Assembly: GCA_947447525.1 (NCBI GenBank)
Contig: CANFJL010000011.1
Location: forward strand, 1-64,000
Origin: Flavobacteriales bacterium
GTDB lineage: Bacteria; Bacteroidota; Bacteroidia; Flavobacteriales_D; Crocinitomicaceae
DNA length: 64,000 bases
Reading direction: 5' to 3'
Part shown: positions 18,851 through 27,560 of the stretch, piece after piece
Numbering within the stretch: the stretch's first letter is position 1
Layout of the letters: each line of letters begins with the position of its first letter
Notes under the pieces: model-generated
Databases searched by the model: none
Seen by the model: only the letters and a program-made list of their open reading frames with translations
Told to the model about the DNA's origin: nothing
Made by a program: the position numbers and the translations under genes

Positions 18851-20002
18851 TTAACCTAGTTTTTGGTATGTTTTCCACCACAAATCAGGCATTTCATTTT
18901 TCATAGCATCATCGTAATCTGATTTATTGCAGGGCACCATATGATGGCGGTCAAATTTAGAGAATTCGCTTGGCGGATACGGAACTTCCATCCACCATCT
19001 TGCCGACTTATTGCTCTTGTAGAAAATAATCTCATGATTCCCCTCCTCCAAAAACACGGTAAAGCGTGTGTAGTCTGATTTATCTCCCTTTGGGAAATCG
19101 CCTTTTCGAGAAACTACTCCATCAAGGAAGTACCAAATCGTTTGTGCTACTAAATCAGCGGAAACCTCATTTAAATCTAAACAATTAAAAATACCCAAAC
19201 TGGTTACTTTGTCACTAATTCCAGCATACTTGGCCAGTTGACATATTTGATCAGCTCTGAAACCATTAGGATTAGCATATGCATGATTTAAATCAGCAGC
19301 CTTAACCGATTGAAAGTCGATACTAATGATGTCAGCATTTCTAAGTAAGGGCTCTGCTTTGGTGAAATCAGAATTGAATTCTCCCAAGCGACAAATATCA
19401 AAAAACAACTTCTCAAATAAATCTACTTCTTTTGGTTTAGCGAAAGGGATTTGCAAACCAATATTGGAGTGATTGAAAAGATAGCAAGGTCTTCTTAAAA
19501 GCAAACTGCCCACAAATCCATCGGCAGTTGGAGCTTCTTCTGCTTCTCCGAGGTCTAAATTAGAATCAATACAGCAACTATTTATTAATTGTTCTAATTG
19601 CTCATAGCCAATAAACATAGCAGTTGTCAAGTCTTGAGAGCCGCCGATTACCATTGGAATAATGTCATTTTTTACCAATTCTGCAACAATTTGAGCGAGC
19701 GCAAAATAAGTATCCTTCAATTCTTTTCCCGGAAGTAAATCCCCTAGGTCATAAATAGGAAGATCCCAATCCCTTGCTTTAAACAAGCGATATAACTTTT
19801 CCCGAAAAATATTATTCTTGGTTTGACTTGCATTTATACCTTCCATCATTCCGCGATATTCTGGAACGAAAAATAAAGCGCAAGACTTCTTTTCCATTTC
19901 CGGGAAACTATCTTGATGTATTTGAATAACAGAACCTAATTGTTCTTCATCAAAAAACTGATTGGGTGAAATTGGCTGAAAATAAATTGATAAGTCTACC
20001 AT
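18851..20002 (-). CDS. arginase-fold (formimidoylglutamase-like) protein lacking metal ligands
   Basis: About 383 aa with the ureohydrolase (arginase/agmatinase) fold: the MVIGGSQDLTTAMF, SCCIDSNLDLGEAEEA and ISIDFQSVKAADLN segments sit where arginases carry GGDH(S), DAHxD and SFDxD. Most Mn-binding residues are changed (His to Gln in GGSQD, His to Asn in DSNLD, the second Asp lost in DFQSV), so ureohydrolase activity is unlikely. The C-terminal IIFYKSNKSARWWMEVPYP is typical of the Bacteroidota relatives encoded near gldKLMN. It lies upstream of porP on the same strand. The role is unknown; automatic labels such as formimidoylglutamase should not be trusted. Confidence 0.75.
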   Translation of the reverse strand: MVDLSIYFQPISPNQFFDEEQLGSVIQIHQDSFPEMEKKSCALFFVPEYRGMMEGINASQTKNNIFREKLYRLFKARDWDLPIYDLGDLLPGKELKDTYFALAQIVAELVKNDIIPMVIGGSQDLTTAMFIGYEQLEQLINSCCIDSNLDLGEAEEAPTADGFVGSLLLRRPCYLFNHSNIGLQIPFAKPKEVDLFEKLFFDICRLGEFNSDFTKAEPLLRNADIISIDFQSVKAADLNHAYANPNGFRADQICQLAKYAGISDKVTSLGIFNCLDLNEVSADLVAQTIWYFLDGVVSRKGDFPKGDKSDYTRFTVFLEEGNHEIIFYKSNKSARWWMEVPYPPSEFSKFDRHHMVPCNKSDYDDAMKNEMPDLWWKTYQKLG

Positions 20003-20021
20003 GGATAATTTGTCATTTAGA

Positions 20022-20029
20022 CAAAACTA
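20022..20029 (-). promoter_or_regulatory. -7 promoter element (TAGTTTTG) of the arginase-fold gene
   Basis: A perfect TAnnTTTG on the minus strand, 19 nt upstream of the ATG at 20002. No TTG lies at the expected -33 position. Confidence 0.35.
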
Positions 20030-20098
20030 TCTATTCGAAGTGCAGTAATACTTCAGGTGGTGAAAAGAAATGAAACAAGTAAAGTGAATAACTTGAAA

Positions 20099-20491
20099 TT
20101 ATTGTTCTAGAATTGCTTTAATATTGGGGCGGAAATACAAATTAGACTTGAGTACTTTTCCGTCCTCCCGATAAATAGGATTTCCATTTTCATCCAATTT
20201 ACTCATGTTGGATCGTTGGATTTCTTCAAAGACTTCAATAATTTTATCTTGCAAGCCATGTCTTAGAATAGTTCCGCAAAGAATGTACAATTGATCCCCT
20301 AGAGCATCTGCTATTTCAACAATATCATTGTTTTTTGCAGCTTCTAAGTACTCTTCATTTTCTTCCTTCATCAAATTGAATCGCAGTTCAATATCAGCCT
20401 CAGAAAGATTGGCGGTTGGAGCATAGTTGTTTTCGATACCAAAAGCATCGTGAAATGTTGCTACTGCAGCGATAGTTTCTTTTAATTTCAT
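20099..20491 (-). CDS. MazG-like nucleotide pyrophosphohydrolase
   Basis: A 130-aa all-alpha NTP-pyrophosphohydrolase. The metal-binding pattern is visible in LMKEENEEYLEAAKNNDIVEIADALGDQLYI (positions about 39-70), with the EExxE and ExxD motifs of the MazG/HisE-like fold. A charged C-terminal extension (SKLDENGNPIYREDGKVLKS) is shared by homologues in Bacteroidota. It probably hydrolyses a non-canonical or surplus nucleotide. It is 18 nt downstream of the E1 dehydrogenase gene and so likely co-transcribed. Confidence 0.78.
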   Translation of the reverse strand: MKLKETIAAVATFHDAFGIENNYAPTANLSEADIELRFNLMKEENEEYLEAAKNNDIVEIADALGDQLYILCGTILRHGLQDKIIEVFEEIQRSNMSKLDENGNPIYREDGKVLKSNLYFRPNIKAILEQ

Positions 20492-20509
20492 AATAAAAAA
20501 TTTAATTTC

Positions 20510-22603
20510 TTATTCTTCTAGAAGTGCTTTTAGTGCAACTTCAACTTTACTTGCATTCGGCAGTAAAGCAGCTTCTAAAATAGTGTTTAATGGGATGGCA
20601 GGTGTGTCTACCGATCCTACAATTTTGATTGCTGCGTCGAGGTGTTTAAAATTATCTCTTTGCAATCTTCCTGCTAAACCAAGAGAGAAAGAACACTCGA
20701 TAGATTCTTCGGTAACAATCATTATTTTACCATGACGACGACAAAGGGTATTCATAGCTTCATGATCTAGCGGATTCAAACTTCTTAAATCAAGAATCTC
20801 AACTTTTCCCGCGAAATTCTGAGCTGCTTCAAGTGACCAATATACTCCACGACCATAGGTAATAATGCCGCAAGAACTTCCATCATTAATACTAGATTCT
20901 GCTGCTTCTATTACAATTCTAGCTTTCCCAATGGGAATGATGTAATCTTCGTCTGGTTCAGGAGACATCGCGCCTTCTGTACCAGGGATTTTGGACCAAT
21001 ACAATCCTTTATGTTCCAGAATCACCACAGGATTTGGATCATAGAAAGCTGCTTTCATCAATCCTTTTAAATCAGCTCCTGTAGATGGATAAACCACTTT
21101 AATTCCTCTAATATTGGTCAGCACTGATTCCACACTTGACGAATGATATGGTCCACCAGAACCATAAGCACCGATGGGAACACGAATTACGCAACTCACG
21201 GGCCACTTGCCATTTGACAAATAATAGGATCTAGAAACCTCCGTAAACAATTGATTTAATCCAGGCCAGATATAATCCGCGAATTGAACTTCAACGAAAG
21301 GTTTTAAACCAACGGCAGACATCCCAACGGTAGAACCGATGATAAATGCTTCTTGTATGGGCGTATTAAAAACGCGATCATCTCCAAAAGTTTGTGCAAG
21401 TGTTGCTGCTTCTCGAAATACACCACCTAAGCGACCGCCAACATCTTGCCCATACAGCAAAGCCTCTGGGTGCTTTTGCATCAATTCACGAACAGCGAAT
21501 AAAGCAGAATCAACCATCACTGTTTTCTTCTTTCCTACAGGTTCACGCGTGCCTTTTTCTTCCGTTATTTCCGTTGGAGCGAAAATAAAATTAGTCACCT
21601 CTTCAGGTAAGGGTTCATCGGCATTAAGTGCTTGATCGTAGGCGGTATCAACCGACTTTTTAATGTCGGCTTCAATATTAATTATATCTGCTAATGAAAC
21701 TCCTTTTTCTTGAATTAACTTGCGTAATTTAGGATACGGATCGCTCTTAGCTGCTTCGACGAGATCGTCTCTATACCATTCTTTTCGAACACCAGAAGTA
21801 TGATGGCCTAAAAGTGGAACTTTGGCATGCAGAATAAAGGGTCTTCTTTCCTTTCTTACCATTTCAAAAATTTCTTGAACTGTTTGGTAAGAAGTTTCAA
21901 AGTCACTACCATCGATTGACCTTACTTCAATACCATTAAAACCTTTTGCATAAGTTGCAATATCTTGTGCTCTTGTTTCTGAAGCGTTGGCTGAAATATC
22001 CCAACCATTATCTTGAACCAGATAAACAATCGGGAATTGCTTCAATGCTGCCATCTGAAAAGCTTCTGATACTTCACCTTCAGTACAAGAAGCATCTCCA
22101 AGCGAACAAACTACAATTGGTGCATTCGTTGCATCTACAGAAGATAGAGCTGTTTTCTCTTTATACTGAATCCCCATAGCAATACCAGTTGTTGGAATTG
22201 CCTGCATCCCAGTTGCAGAAGATTGATGGATTATTTTGGGTTGGTGCTCATTATTTAGAGAAGGATGGGCATAATAAGTTCTGCCTCCAGAGAAGGGGTC
22301 CTCTTTTTTAGCAAAAATCTGTAACATTAATTCATAAGGTGAAACCCCTATTCCTAAAAGAATACTGTCATCACGATAATAGGGAGATACCCAATCTTGT
22401 GGTTTTAATTGTAAGGCAAGCGCCAATTGAATTGCTTCATGTCCGCGAGAGGAAGCGTGAACATATTTGGCTGTAACTTCTTTATTGTCCTCATATTTTT
22501 CAGACAAAGTTTTTGCCGTGCACATGAGTTTAAAAGCCTCAACCAGCGTTTCTTTAGAGATATCTTGATTCAAATGCTTATCATTAATTATTGCCATACC
22601 CAT
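20510..22603 (-). CDS. 2-oxoacid dehydrogenase E1, fused alpha and beta subunits
   Basis: About 697 aa carrying both E1 subunits in one chain. The alpha part (about 10-330) has the thiamine diphosphate motif GDASCTEGEVSEAF...QDNGWDIS; the beta part (about 360-697) has LYGQDVGGRLGGVFREA, PIQEAFIIGSTVGMSA and YGSGGPYHSSS. Such fusions in Bacteroidota are usually annotated as branched-chain (2-oxoisovalerate) dehydrogenase E1; pyruvate specificity is not excluded. ATG at 22603 (or 22597) is chosen; an upstream TTG at 22618 overlaps the TATCTTTG element at 22616-22623 and is rejected. E2 and E3 genes are not in the window. Confidence 0.87.
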   Translation of the reverse strand: MGMAIINDKHLNQDISKETLVEAFKLMCTAKTLSEKYEDNKEVTAKYVHASSRGHEAIQLALALQLKPQDWVSPYYRDDSILLGIGVSPYELMLQIFAKKEDPFSGGRTYYAHPSLNNEHQPKIIHQSSATGMQAIPTTGIAMGIQYKEKTALSSVDATNAPIVVCSLGDASCTEGEVSEAFQMAALKQFPIVYLVQDNGWDISANASETRAQDIATYAKGFNGIEVRSIDGSDFETSYQTVQEIFEMVRKERRPFILHAKVPLLGHHTSGVRKEWYRDDLVEAAKSDPYPKLRKLIQEKGVSLADIINIEADIKKSVDTAYDQALNADEPLPEEVTNFIFAPTEITEEKGTREPVGKKKTVMVDSALFAVRELMQKHPEALLYGQDVGGRLGGVFREAATLAQTFGDDRVFNTPIQEAFIIGSTVGMSAVGLKPFVEVQFADYIWPGLNQLFTEVSRSYYLSNGKWPVSCVIRVPIGAYGSGGPYHSSSVESVLTNIRGIKVVYPSTGADLKGLMKAAFYDPNPVVILEHKGLYWSKIPGTEGAMSPEPDEDYIIPIGKARIVIEAAESSINDGSSCGIITYGRGVYWSLEAAQNFAGKVEILDLRSLNPLDHEAMNTLCRRHGKIMIVTEESIECSFSLGLAGRLQRDNFKHLDAAIKIVGSVDTPAIPLNTILEAALLPNASKVEVALKALLEE

Positions 22604-22615
22604 TTTAAGTGGCAA

Positions 22616-22623
22616 CAAAGATA
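22616..22623 (-). promoter_or_regulatory. -7 promoter element (TATCTTTG) of the E1 dehydrogenase gene
   Basis: A perfect TAnnTTTG on the minus strand, 12 nt before the ATG at 22603. It argues against translation starting at the upstream TTG. Confidence 0.4.
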
Positions 22624-22688
22624 CAAAACGAATTATAAAGGTCGAATAGAAAAATAAAAGACAATCGTATTACAGTAATCGTATGTCC

Positions 22689-23729
22689 TTAGAAATCGAA
22701 AAATACGCCAAGGCTGACAGGTCTTAATGTAGGGCCTTTGTCAATTTGGAACATATTTTTCAGACTATATTGAACAAATAAATTGGTATTTCCATATCCC
22801 ACCATCACAAGAGCATTTGCTTGTAAACCAGTCAAGAAATAGTCATCTTTAATTTTGCCGCTATTTCTCTTTCCATTATCCTCCCATTTAGTTTTCCAGT
22901 TTGCACCAAGTCGAAAACCACCAACAACGCCAGCAGTTAGGTGCCATGCTTTGTCTGCATTAGCACTTGAGTTAAATTCTAAGAGTAAAGGAATTTGAAG
23001 ATAAGTAGACCGCAGTGAATTATGGGTATAATTAATCGAAGTATTTATGGTTCCAAAAATTGAATCGTTATTTTTATTTAAGTCAACATTATTCTTCAAA
23101 CCGAAGTGATTCCAATTAAAACCAAGACCTGTGGTGAAACCAATATACTCTTTATAAATAGGAATACTTTTTTCGAGTATATTGAAATTAATTGCATAGG
23201 TTTTAGTATAATCTAGGGTCATAAAAGGAGCATCCTTAGGCAACATGAATTTATTGTCAGTATTCAAAAGACCTGCAACACTAAATCCAAATCCCGACCA
23301 ATGCGCATTTTCATTTGAAAAAATATTTTCTTCGTCATCATCATCATCGTTAAATTCAAAATCATTATCGCCCATCATTCCGTCAATAATTATTTTAGCA
23401 CCAGATTTTTCATCCATTTCATTTTTAAAGATGTAAACATTTTTCTTCCCATTATGAACTTGTATGGAATCATTTGAATCCTCAAGGAATACATCATCAT
23501 TAATAATGGTATCAATAAAAACTTGAATTCTTTTATTTCCTTTCTTGTTATCTTCATTGCTGTAACTTATTTTCATTTGTTTCTCAATAACAGCATCGAC
23601 TTCATTGACTTTAACATCAATTATGGTGGTATCATTTCCTTCAATGGTAATGATTCGTTTGGTCTCGTTTTTTTGAGATGAGACTATTGCACTGATAAAT
23701 AAAAAGGCAAATAACAAAGAGTTTTTCAT
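22689..23729 (-). CDS. outer-membrane beta-barrel protein with acidic N-terminal region
   Basis: 346 aa: a signal peptide (1-18), a hydrophilic region of about 110 residues rich in Asp/Asn/Ile, an Asp run (EFNDDDDDEENIF, about residue 125), then a barrel-like C-terminal domain of alternating aromatic strands ending in Phe (SLGVFFDF). The barrel starts HWSGFGF and contains INFNILEKSIPIYKEYIG, TTGLGFNW, LQIPLLLEF and LFVQYSLKNMF. It is a paralogue of the barrel in the TonB_C fusion at 43839-44936. The function is unknown. TATTTTTG at 23758-23765 is a possible promoter element. Confidence 0.7.
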   Translation of the reverse strand: MKNSLLFAFLFISAIVSSQKNETKRIITIEGNDTTIIDVKVNEVDAVIEKQMKISYSNEDNKKGNKRIQVFIDTIINDDVFLEDSNDSIQVHNGKKNVYIFKNEMDEKSGAKIIIDGMMGDNDFEFNDDDDDEENIFSNENAHWSGFGFSVAGLLNTDNKFMLPKDAPFMTLDYTKTYAINFNILEKSIPIYKEYIGFTTGLGFNWNHFGLKNNVDLNKNNDSIFGTINTSINYTHNSLRSTYLQIPLLLEFNSSANADKAWHLTAGVVGGFRLGANWKTKWEDNGKRNSGKIKDDYFLTGLQANALVMVGYGNTNLFVQYSLKNMFQIDKGPTLRPVSLGVFFDF

Positions 23730-23813
23730 GAGAATAGAATTTATAAATGATTAGACGCAAAAATAAAAGTGAAGGTTACTCATTAAAAGTAATTTTTCTT
23801 TTTGAATGGAAAA

Positions 23814-24242
23814 TCAATAAACCAACCTGGCCGTAACCGACTTATTTTTGGTCACAGAAAAAGAACATTCTTCAAAAGTTGGGACGGAAAATTTAGGACG
23901 AATGTTATTGGAGAAAGCATATGCTTCAGTTGGTATAGAAAGGAAATTTTTATCACAAGATTTATTATTGTTTTCATCGTGATAGAAACAAACGGCATAC
24001 TTTCCTGGCTCCAGATCATGAAAAGTAACAACTGCTTCAGAGGAAGTGATTTTTACACGCAAAGTTTTAAGTGTTTGTCCCACTTTAGCAAACTTTGATG
24101 GATCATTATACAATCCAAATTCGATCATGCCATTTTTATTCGCAATCCCAGTGAGGGTTACGGTCAGGTCAAATTTATTTTTCTGAGCTACACTAGAAAG
24201 TGAAAGGAAGCCTACTGAAAAAAGCAATAGTAACAACTTCAT
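23814..24242 (-). CDS. DUF2141 family exported protein
   Basis: About 142 aa. The start at 24242 gives a good signal peptide (MKLLLLLFSVGFLSLSSVAQ); the longer upstream frame would run into the preceding gene. The mature part has the DUF2141 pattern: LTVTLTGIANKNGMIEFGLY, VTFHDLEPGKYAVCFYHDEN and LSIPTEAYAFSNN. DUF2141 proteins are small periplasmic or secreted beta-sandwich proteins of unknown role. It begins 4 nt after the fatty-acid-hydroxylase-like gene ends, so the two are coupled. Confidence 0.82.
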   Translation of the reverse strand: MKLLLLLFSVGFLSLSSVAQKNKFDLTVTLTGIANKNGMIEFGLYNDPSKFAKVGQTLKTLRVKITSSEAVVTFHDLEPGKYAVCFYHDENNNKSCDKNFLSIPTEAYAFSNNIRPKFSVPTFEECSFSVTKNKSVTARLVY

Positions 24243-24246
24243 CTGG

Positions 24247-24936
24247 TCAAAAATTTGTTTTAAAAATCCGATCCATCCACATAAAGGTAGAGGCATAATT
24301 TCCTGTCAATTTTGCATGGTGATCATCATGATGTTTTGTTTTGCTTAGCCCTGGAAGTTGATTTGAAATGGGTAAATCCAAATCTGAATGGATGTGAATT
24401 TCATGCAAATTTCTTAGTGCTCCAAAGATCCAAAAAGCATACATATTAATAGGCATAAATATTAAGATCAAGCCAAAACCAAGAAAGGCCCCTACCATTC
24501 CTAGCATCCATTCAAAGGGATGAGCATAAAGATATTCTAATGGAAAAGGCTTGGTGGCACGGTGATGAATGGCGTGAACATGTTTCAGCATAAACTTATT
24601 TTGATGCAACCATCTGTGCATGAAGTAGAAAAATATGTCATCAAAAACAAAAGCAACAACAACTTGAATAATGATGATCCAAATATTTGACGAAACGGTA
24701 TCAAAAAGAGAGAAACCATAATATGCGCCTAGACCAGAGATGCACAGCAACAAAAATAAATTGAAGCAATACAATGGCATTCTTTTTAAGAATATACCTG
24801 GAGCATATGCTTTATTTTGAATTGCGAAAGATTTGAATAATTTGGTGTAAAGCGCCAAGATGCTATAAATCAAACCCATGAAATTAGTAATTACTAATAA
24901 CAAGATTGTATATAATGCAAAGGTATAGGGCGTCAT
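24247..24936 (-). CDS. sterol desaturase / fatty acid hydroxylase family membrane protein
   Basis: A 229-aa membrane protein with the His-box pattern of the diiron hydroxylase superfamily: FMHRWLHQ, HVHAIHHRATKP, LHEIHIHSD and TKHHDDHH. Four membrane segments surround the boxes. These enzymes use O2 to hydroxylate or desaturate lipid chains; the substrate here is unknown. The gene overlaps the upstream FkbM methyltransferase by 4 nt and is followed 4 nt later by the DUF2141 gene, forming a three-gene unit. Confidence 0.85.
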   Translation of the reverse strand: MTPYTFALYTILLLVITNFMGLIYSILALYTKLFKSFAIQNKAYAPGIFLKRMPLYCFNLFLLLCISGLGAYYGFSLFDTVSSNIWIIIIQVVVAFVFDDIFFYFMHRWLHQNKFMLKHVHAIHHRATKPFPLEYLYAHPFEWMLGMVGAFLGFGLILIFMPINMYAFWIFGALRNLHEIHIHSDLDLPISNQLPGLSKTKHHDDHHAKLTGNYASTFMWMDRIFKTNF

Positions 24937-25730
24937 GATTTTAAAGCAAAAATATTAAACATTTGAGAGCTTTCTAAACCTTGTTCTTGTTCTGTATGTA
25001 GTTTAGCAAATCCTTTTGCAAGAAGTAAATCTTGTACTTTTCTTACTCGATTATCCGTATCATGTACCTCAATAACCAAAGCGTTAATTTTAGCCCAATC
25101 ATTTTCATTGATCCCTTGAAGCACATCCCATTCAGCGCCTTCACAGTCAATTTTAAGTAGATCAATCCTGAAAATCTTTTCTTGTTCCATTAAGCTAGAT
25201 AAAGTTCTTAGTTCACAGTTAACCGTGCGTTTACCTTTAATCAATTGCTTCGCAATAGCACCTGCAAAAAAACGCGGAATTAATCGCATCCACCACATAT
25301 TAGCAGGCGGACTTTTCATGGTCCCTTTAACAGCTTTTTCAAAGGCTCTTGGGTCAACATCCCATTGTTCTGGATGGAGCGTAGACAAAGCAGGCGTATT
25401 GGGGAAATAAGTGAAAGTTGCAGAAGTATTCTCTGATGAAACTCCAAAGGGTAAGACATGCATTTTTCCTTGACCATGTAAAGTCGCATTGGCAGACAAC
25501 ACTTCTAGGATTTCAGGGATTGGCTCTAAGCAGTATACCGATACATTTTTTGCTTTTTGCATCACCCGCACACCAAAAACACCAATATTGGCGCCTATAT
25601 CAAATACGATATCATTGTCATGAATTTCGATTCCATGTTGCAAATAACCTTCAACATGATGGTCGAGCATTTTTGCTTCTGGTTTTCTTAAGCAATGCAC
25701 CTGGGTGCCATCTGAAAGTTTAGTTTTCAT
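24933..25730 (-). CDS. FkbM family methyltransferase
   Basis: A 265-aa SAM-dependent methyltransferase of the FkbM type. The SAM-binding motif is DIVFDIGANIGVFGVRVMQ (about residues 40-58), followed by VYCLEPIPEI and, further on, LLKIDCEGAEWDVLQGI, the family's characteristic second half. FkbM enzymes methylate hydroxyls of sugars or polyketides; a glycan or lipid substrate is likely but not shown. It is first in the three-gene unit with the fatty-acid-hydroxylase-like and DUF2141 genes. Confidence 0.87.
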   Translation of the reverse strand: MKTKLSDGTQVHCLRKPEAKMLDHHVEGYLQHGIEIHDNDIVFDIGANIGVFGVRVMQKAKNVSVYCLEPIPEILEVLSANATLHGQGKMHVLPFGVSSENTSATFTYFPNTPALSTLHPEQWDVDPRAFEKAVKGTMKSPPANMWWMRLIPRFFAGAIAKQLIKGKRTVNCELRTLSSLMEQEKIFRIDLLKIDCEGAEWDVLQGINENDWAKINALVIEVHDTDNRVRKVQDLLLAKGFAKLHTEQEQGLESSQMFNIFALKS

Positions 25731-25790
25731 ACTTTAAATCTTGCTTCTAAATTACAAAATTTAAAATATAAAACATACTGCTCAAGGTTT

Positions 25791-27422
25791 TTATTTTTCC
25801 AAGAAAGGGTATTCAAAATGGGTAGGCGGAACGAATGTTTCCTTAATGGTTCGAGCAGAAACCCAGCGAAGTAAATTCATTGCAGCACCCGCTTTGTCGT
25901 TCGTTCCTGACCCTCTTGCACCACCAAATGGTTGTTGTCCGACTACAGCACCGGTTGGTTTGTCATTGATGTAAAAATTCCCTGCTGCATTTTCAAGCAA
26001 CTCAGTTGCCATATGAATCGCATAACGATCTTGTGCAATGATGGAACCTGTTAAGGCATATTCAGAAGTTTGATCTATTAAATGTAATGTTTTTTCAAAA
26101 TCAGCATCTTCATAGACAAAAACAGTAAGTACAGGTCCAAAAATTTCTTCACATAAAGTTCTAAACTTCGGATTGCTGGTTACGACAGTAGTAGGTTGAA
26201 TAAAATACCCAACTGACTTATCAAAAGTTCCACCAGTAATAATTTCGGCATCACTTTGTGCAGCACAATAGCTTATATAAGCCGCAATTTTATCAAATGA
26301 TTTTTCATCAATAACAGCATTAACAAAATGAGAAGTATCATCAGGTGCGCCAACAGTAATACTATTTACTTGAGCTACATAACTATCTTTTACAGCTGGC
26401 CAAATAGATTTTGCTACATATACTCTTGATGCGGCCGAACATTTTTGACCTTGGAATTCAAATGCACCGCGCACCATTGCAGCGGCAACCACTTCTGGAT
26501 TAGAAGAGCCGTGTGCCATGATAAAATCTTTCCCGCCAGTTTCACCAACGATTCGCGGATAACTTCTGTAATGGGATAAATTTTCACCTATTTGTTTCCA
26601 TAGTGCACGAAAAACACCTGTAGATCCTGTAAAGTGTAATCCAGCAAATTCCTTATGTTTAAAAATTATATCTCCTGCAATAGGGCCATCTACTGTTACC
26701 ATATTGATGACACCATCAGGCAATCCTGCAGCTTTAAACAGGTCCATAATTACTTGAGCAGAATAAATTTGAGTATCAGACGGTTTCCAAATCACAACAT
26801 TTCCCATCATAGCGGGAGCAGCGCAAAGATTTGCGGCTATAGAAGTAAAATTAAACGGTGTAATGGCGAATACAAATCCTTCTAAGGGACGGTATTGGAG
26901 TCGATTCCACATGCCTGGAAGAGATTCAGGTTGCTCTTTATAAATCTGAGACATATATTGAACATTAAATCGGAAAAAGTCTATCATTTCGCAAGCAGCA
27001 TCTATTTCCGCTTGAAAAACATTTTTAGATTGCGCGAGCATGGTAGCGGCATTCATCCGATCACGGAATGGGCCTGCTAATAAATCTGCTGCACGAAGGA
27101 AAATCGCTGCTCTCTCTTCCCAAGGTAATTTTGCCCAAGCTGTTTTTGCATTTAATGCCGCTTCTATGGCTAATTCAACATGCTTAGCCTCTCCAAAGTT
27201 GGAGTGACCTAGGATTTTTTTATGCTCGTGAGGAGGAGAAAGTACTTTTTTATTGTTGGTAAAAATTTGCTCTGTTCCAATATACATTGGAATATCAATT
27301 GGAGCTTGGTTGTATAGTTTTTTATATTCAGCAAGAACAGAAATTCTTTCAGGACTTCCTTTTGCGTATGGTTTTACCGGTTCGTTTATAGCAACTGGTA
27401 CTTTAGAAAAAGCATTTGACAT
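25791..27422 (-). CDS. pruA: L-glutamate gamma-semialdehyde dehydrogenase
   Basis: The 543-aa aldehyde dehydrogenase that oxidises glutamate semialdehyde (from proline) to glutamate with NAD+. It shows the N-terminal signature VPVAINEPVKPYAKGSPER, FAITPFNFTSIAANLCAAP, the active-site Glu in VGETGGKDF and the catalytic Cys in FEFQGQKCSAASR. The length fits the monofunctional P5C dehydrogenase of Bacteroidota. It is transcribed alone from a near-consensus promoter, divergent from recF. Confidence 0.94.
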   Translation of the reverse strand: MSNAFSKVPVAINEPVKPYAKGSPERISVLAEYKKLYNQAPIDIPMYIGTEQIFTNNKKVLSPPHEHKKILGHSNFGEAKHVELAIEAALNAKTAWAKLPWEERAAIFLRAADLLAGPFRDRMNAATMLAQSKNVFQAEIDAACEMIDFFRFNVQYMSQIYKEQPESLPGMWNRLQYRPLEGFVFAITPFNFTSIAANLCAAPAMMGNVVIWKPSDTQIYSAQVIMDLFKAAGLPDGVINMVTVDGPIAGDIIFKHKEFAGLHFTGSTGVFRALWKQIGENLSHYRSYPRIVGETGGKDFIMAHGSSNPEVVAAAMVRGAFEFQGQKCSAASRVYVAKSIWPAVKDSYVAQVNSITVGAPDDTSHFVNAVIDEKSFDKIAAYISYCAAQSDAEIITGGTFDKSVGYFIQPTTVVTSNPKFRTLCEEIFGPVLTVFVYEDADFEKTLHLIDQTSEYALTGSIIAQDRYAIHMATELLENAAGNFYINDKPTGAVVGQQPFGGARGSGTNDKAGAAMNLLRWVSARTIKETFVPPTHFEYPFLEK

Positions 27423-27439
27423 ATCTCTTTTGTTTTATA

Positions 27440-27470
27440 CAAATGTAACCATAGTTAGCCTGACACACAA
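27440..27470 (-). promoter_or_regulatory. pruA promoter (TTG-N20-TACATTTG)
   Basis: On the minus strand, TTG at 27470-27468 and TACATTTG at 27447-27440 are separated by exactly 20 nt, the preferred Bacteroidota spacing. Initiation would leave a leader of about 12 nt before the pruA ATG at 27422. Confidence 0.65.
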
Positions 27471-27546
27471 CCAAAAAAAATAGAAAATAATTAACAAAAT
27501 AATTGATTTATGTTGCAATTGCTGTGTGCATAATACATTTAAAGTG

Positions 27547-27554
27547 TAAATTTG
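27547..27554 (+). promoter_or_regulatory. -7 promoter element (TAAATTTG) of recF
   Basis: A perfect TAnnTTTG ending 6 nt before the ATG at 27561. It overlaps the in-frame TTG at 27552, which argues against that codon as the recF start. Confidence 0.5.
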
Positions 27555-27560
27555 AAAACA

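Noticed and set aside
18851..20002. Functional formimidoylglutamase of histidine degradation
   Set aside because: Metal ligands are absent and no hut genes are nearby.
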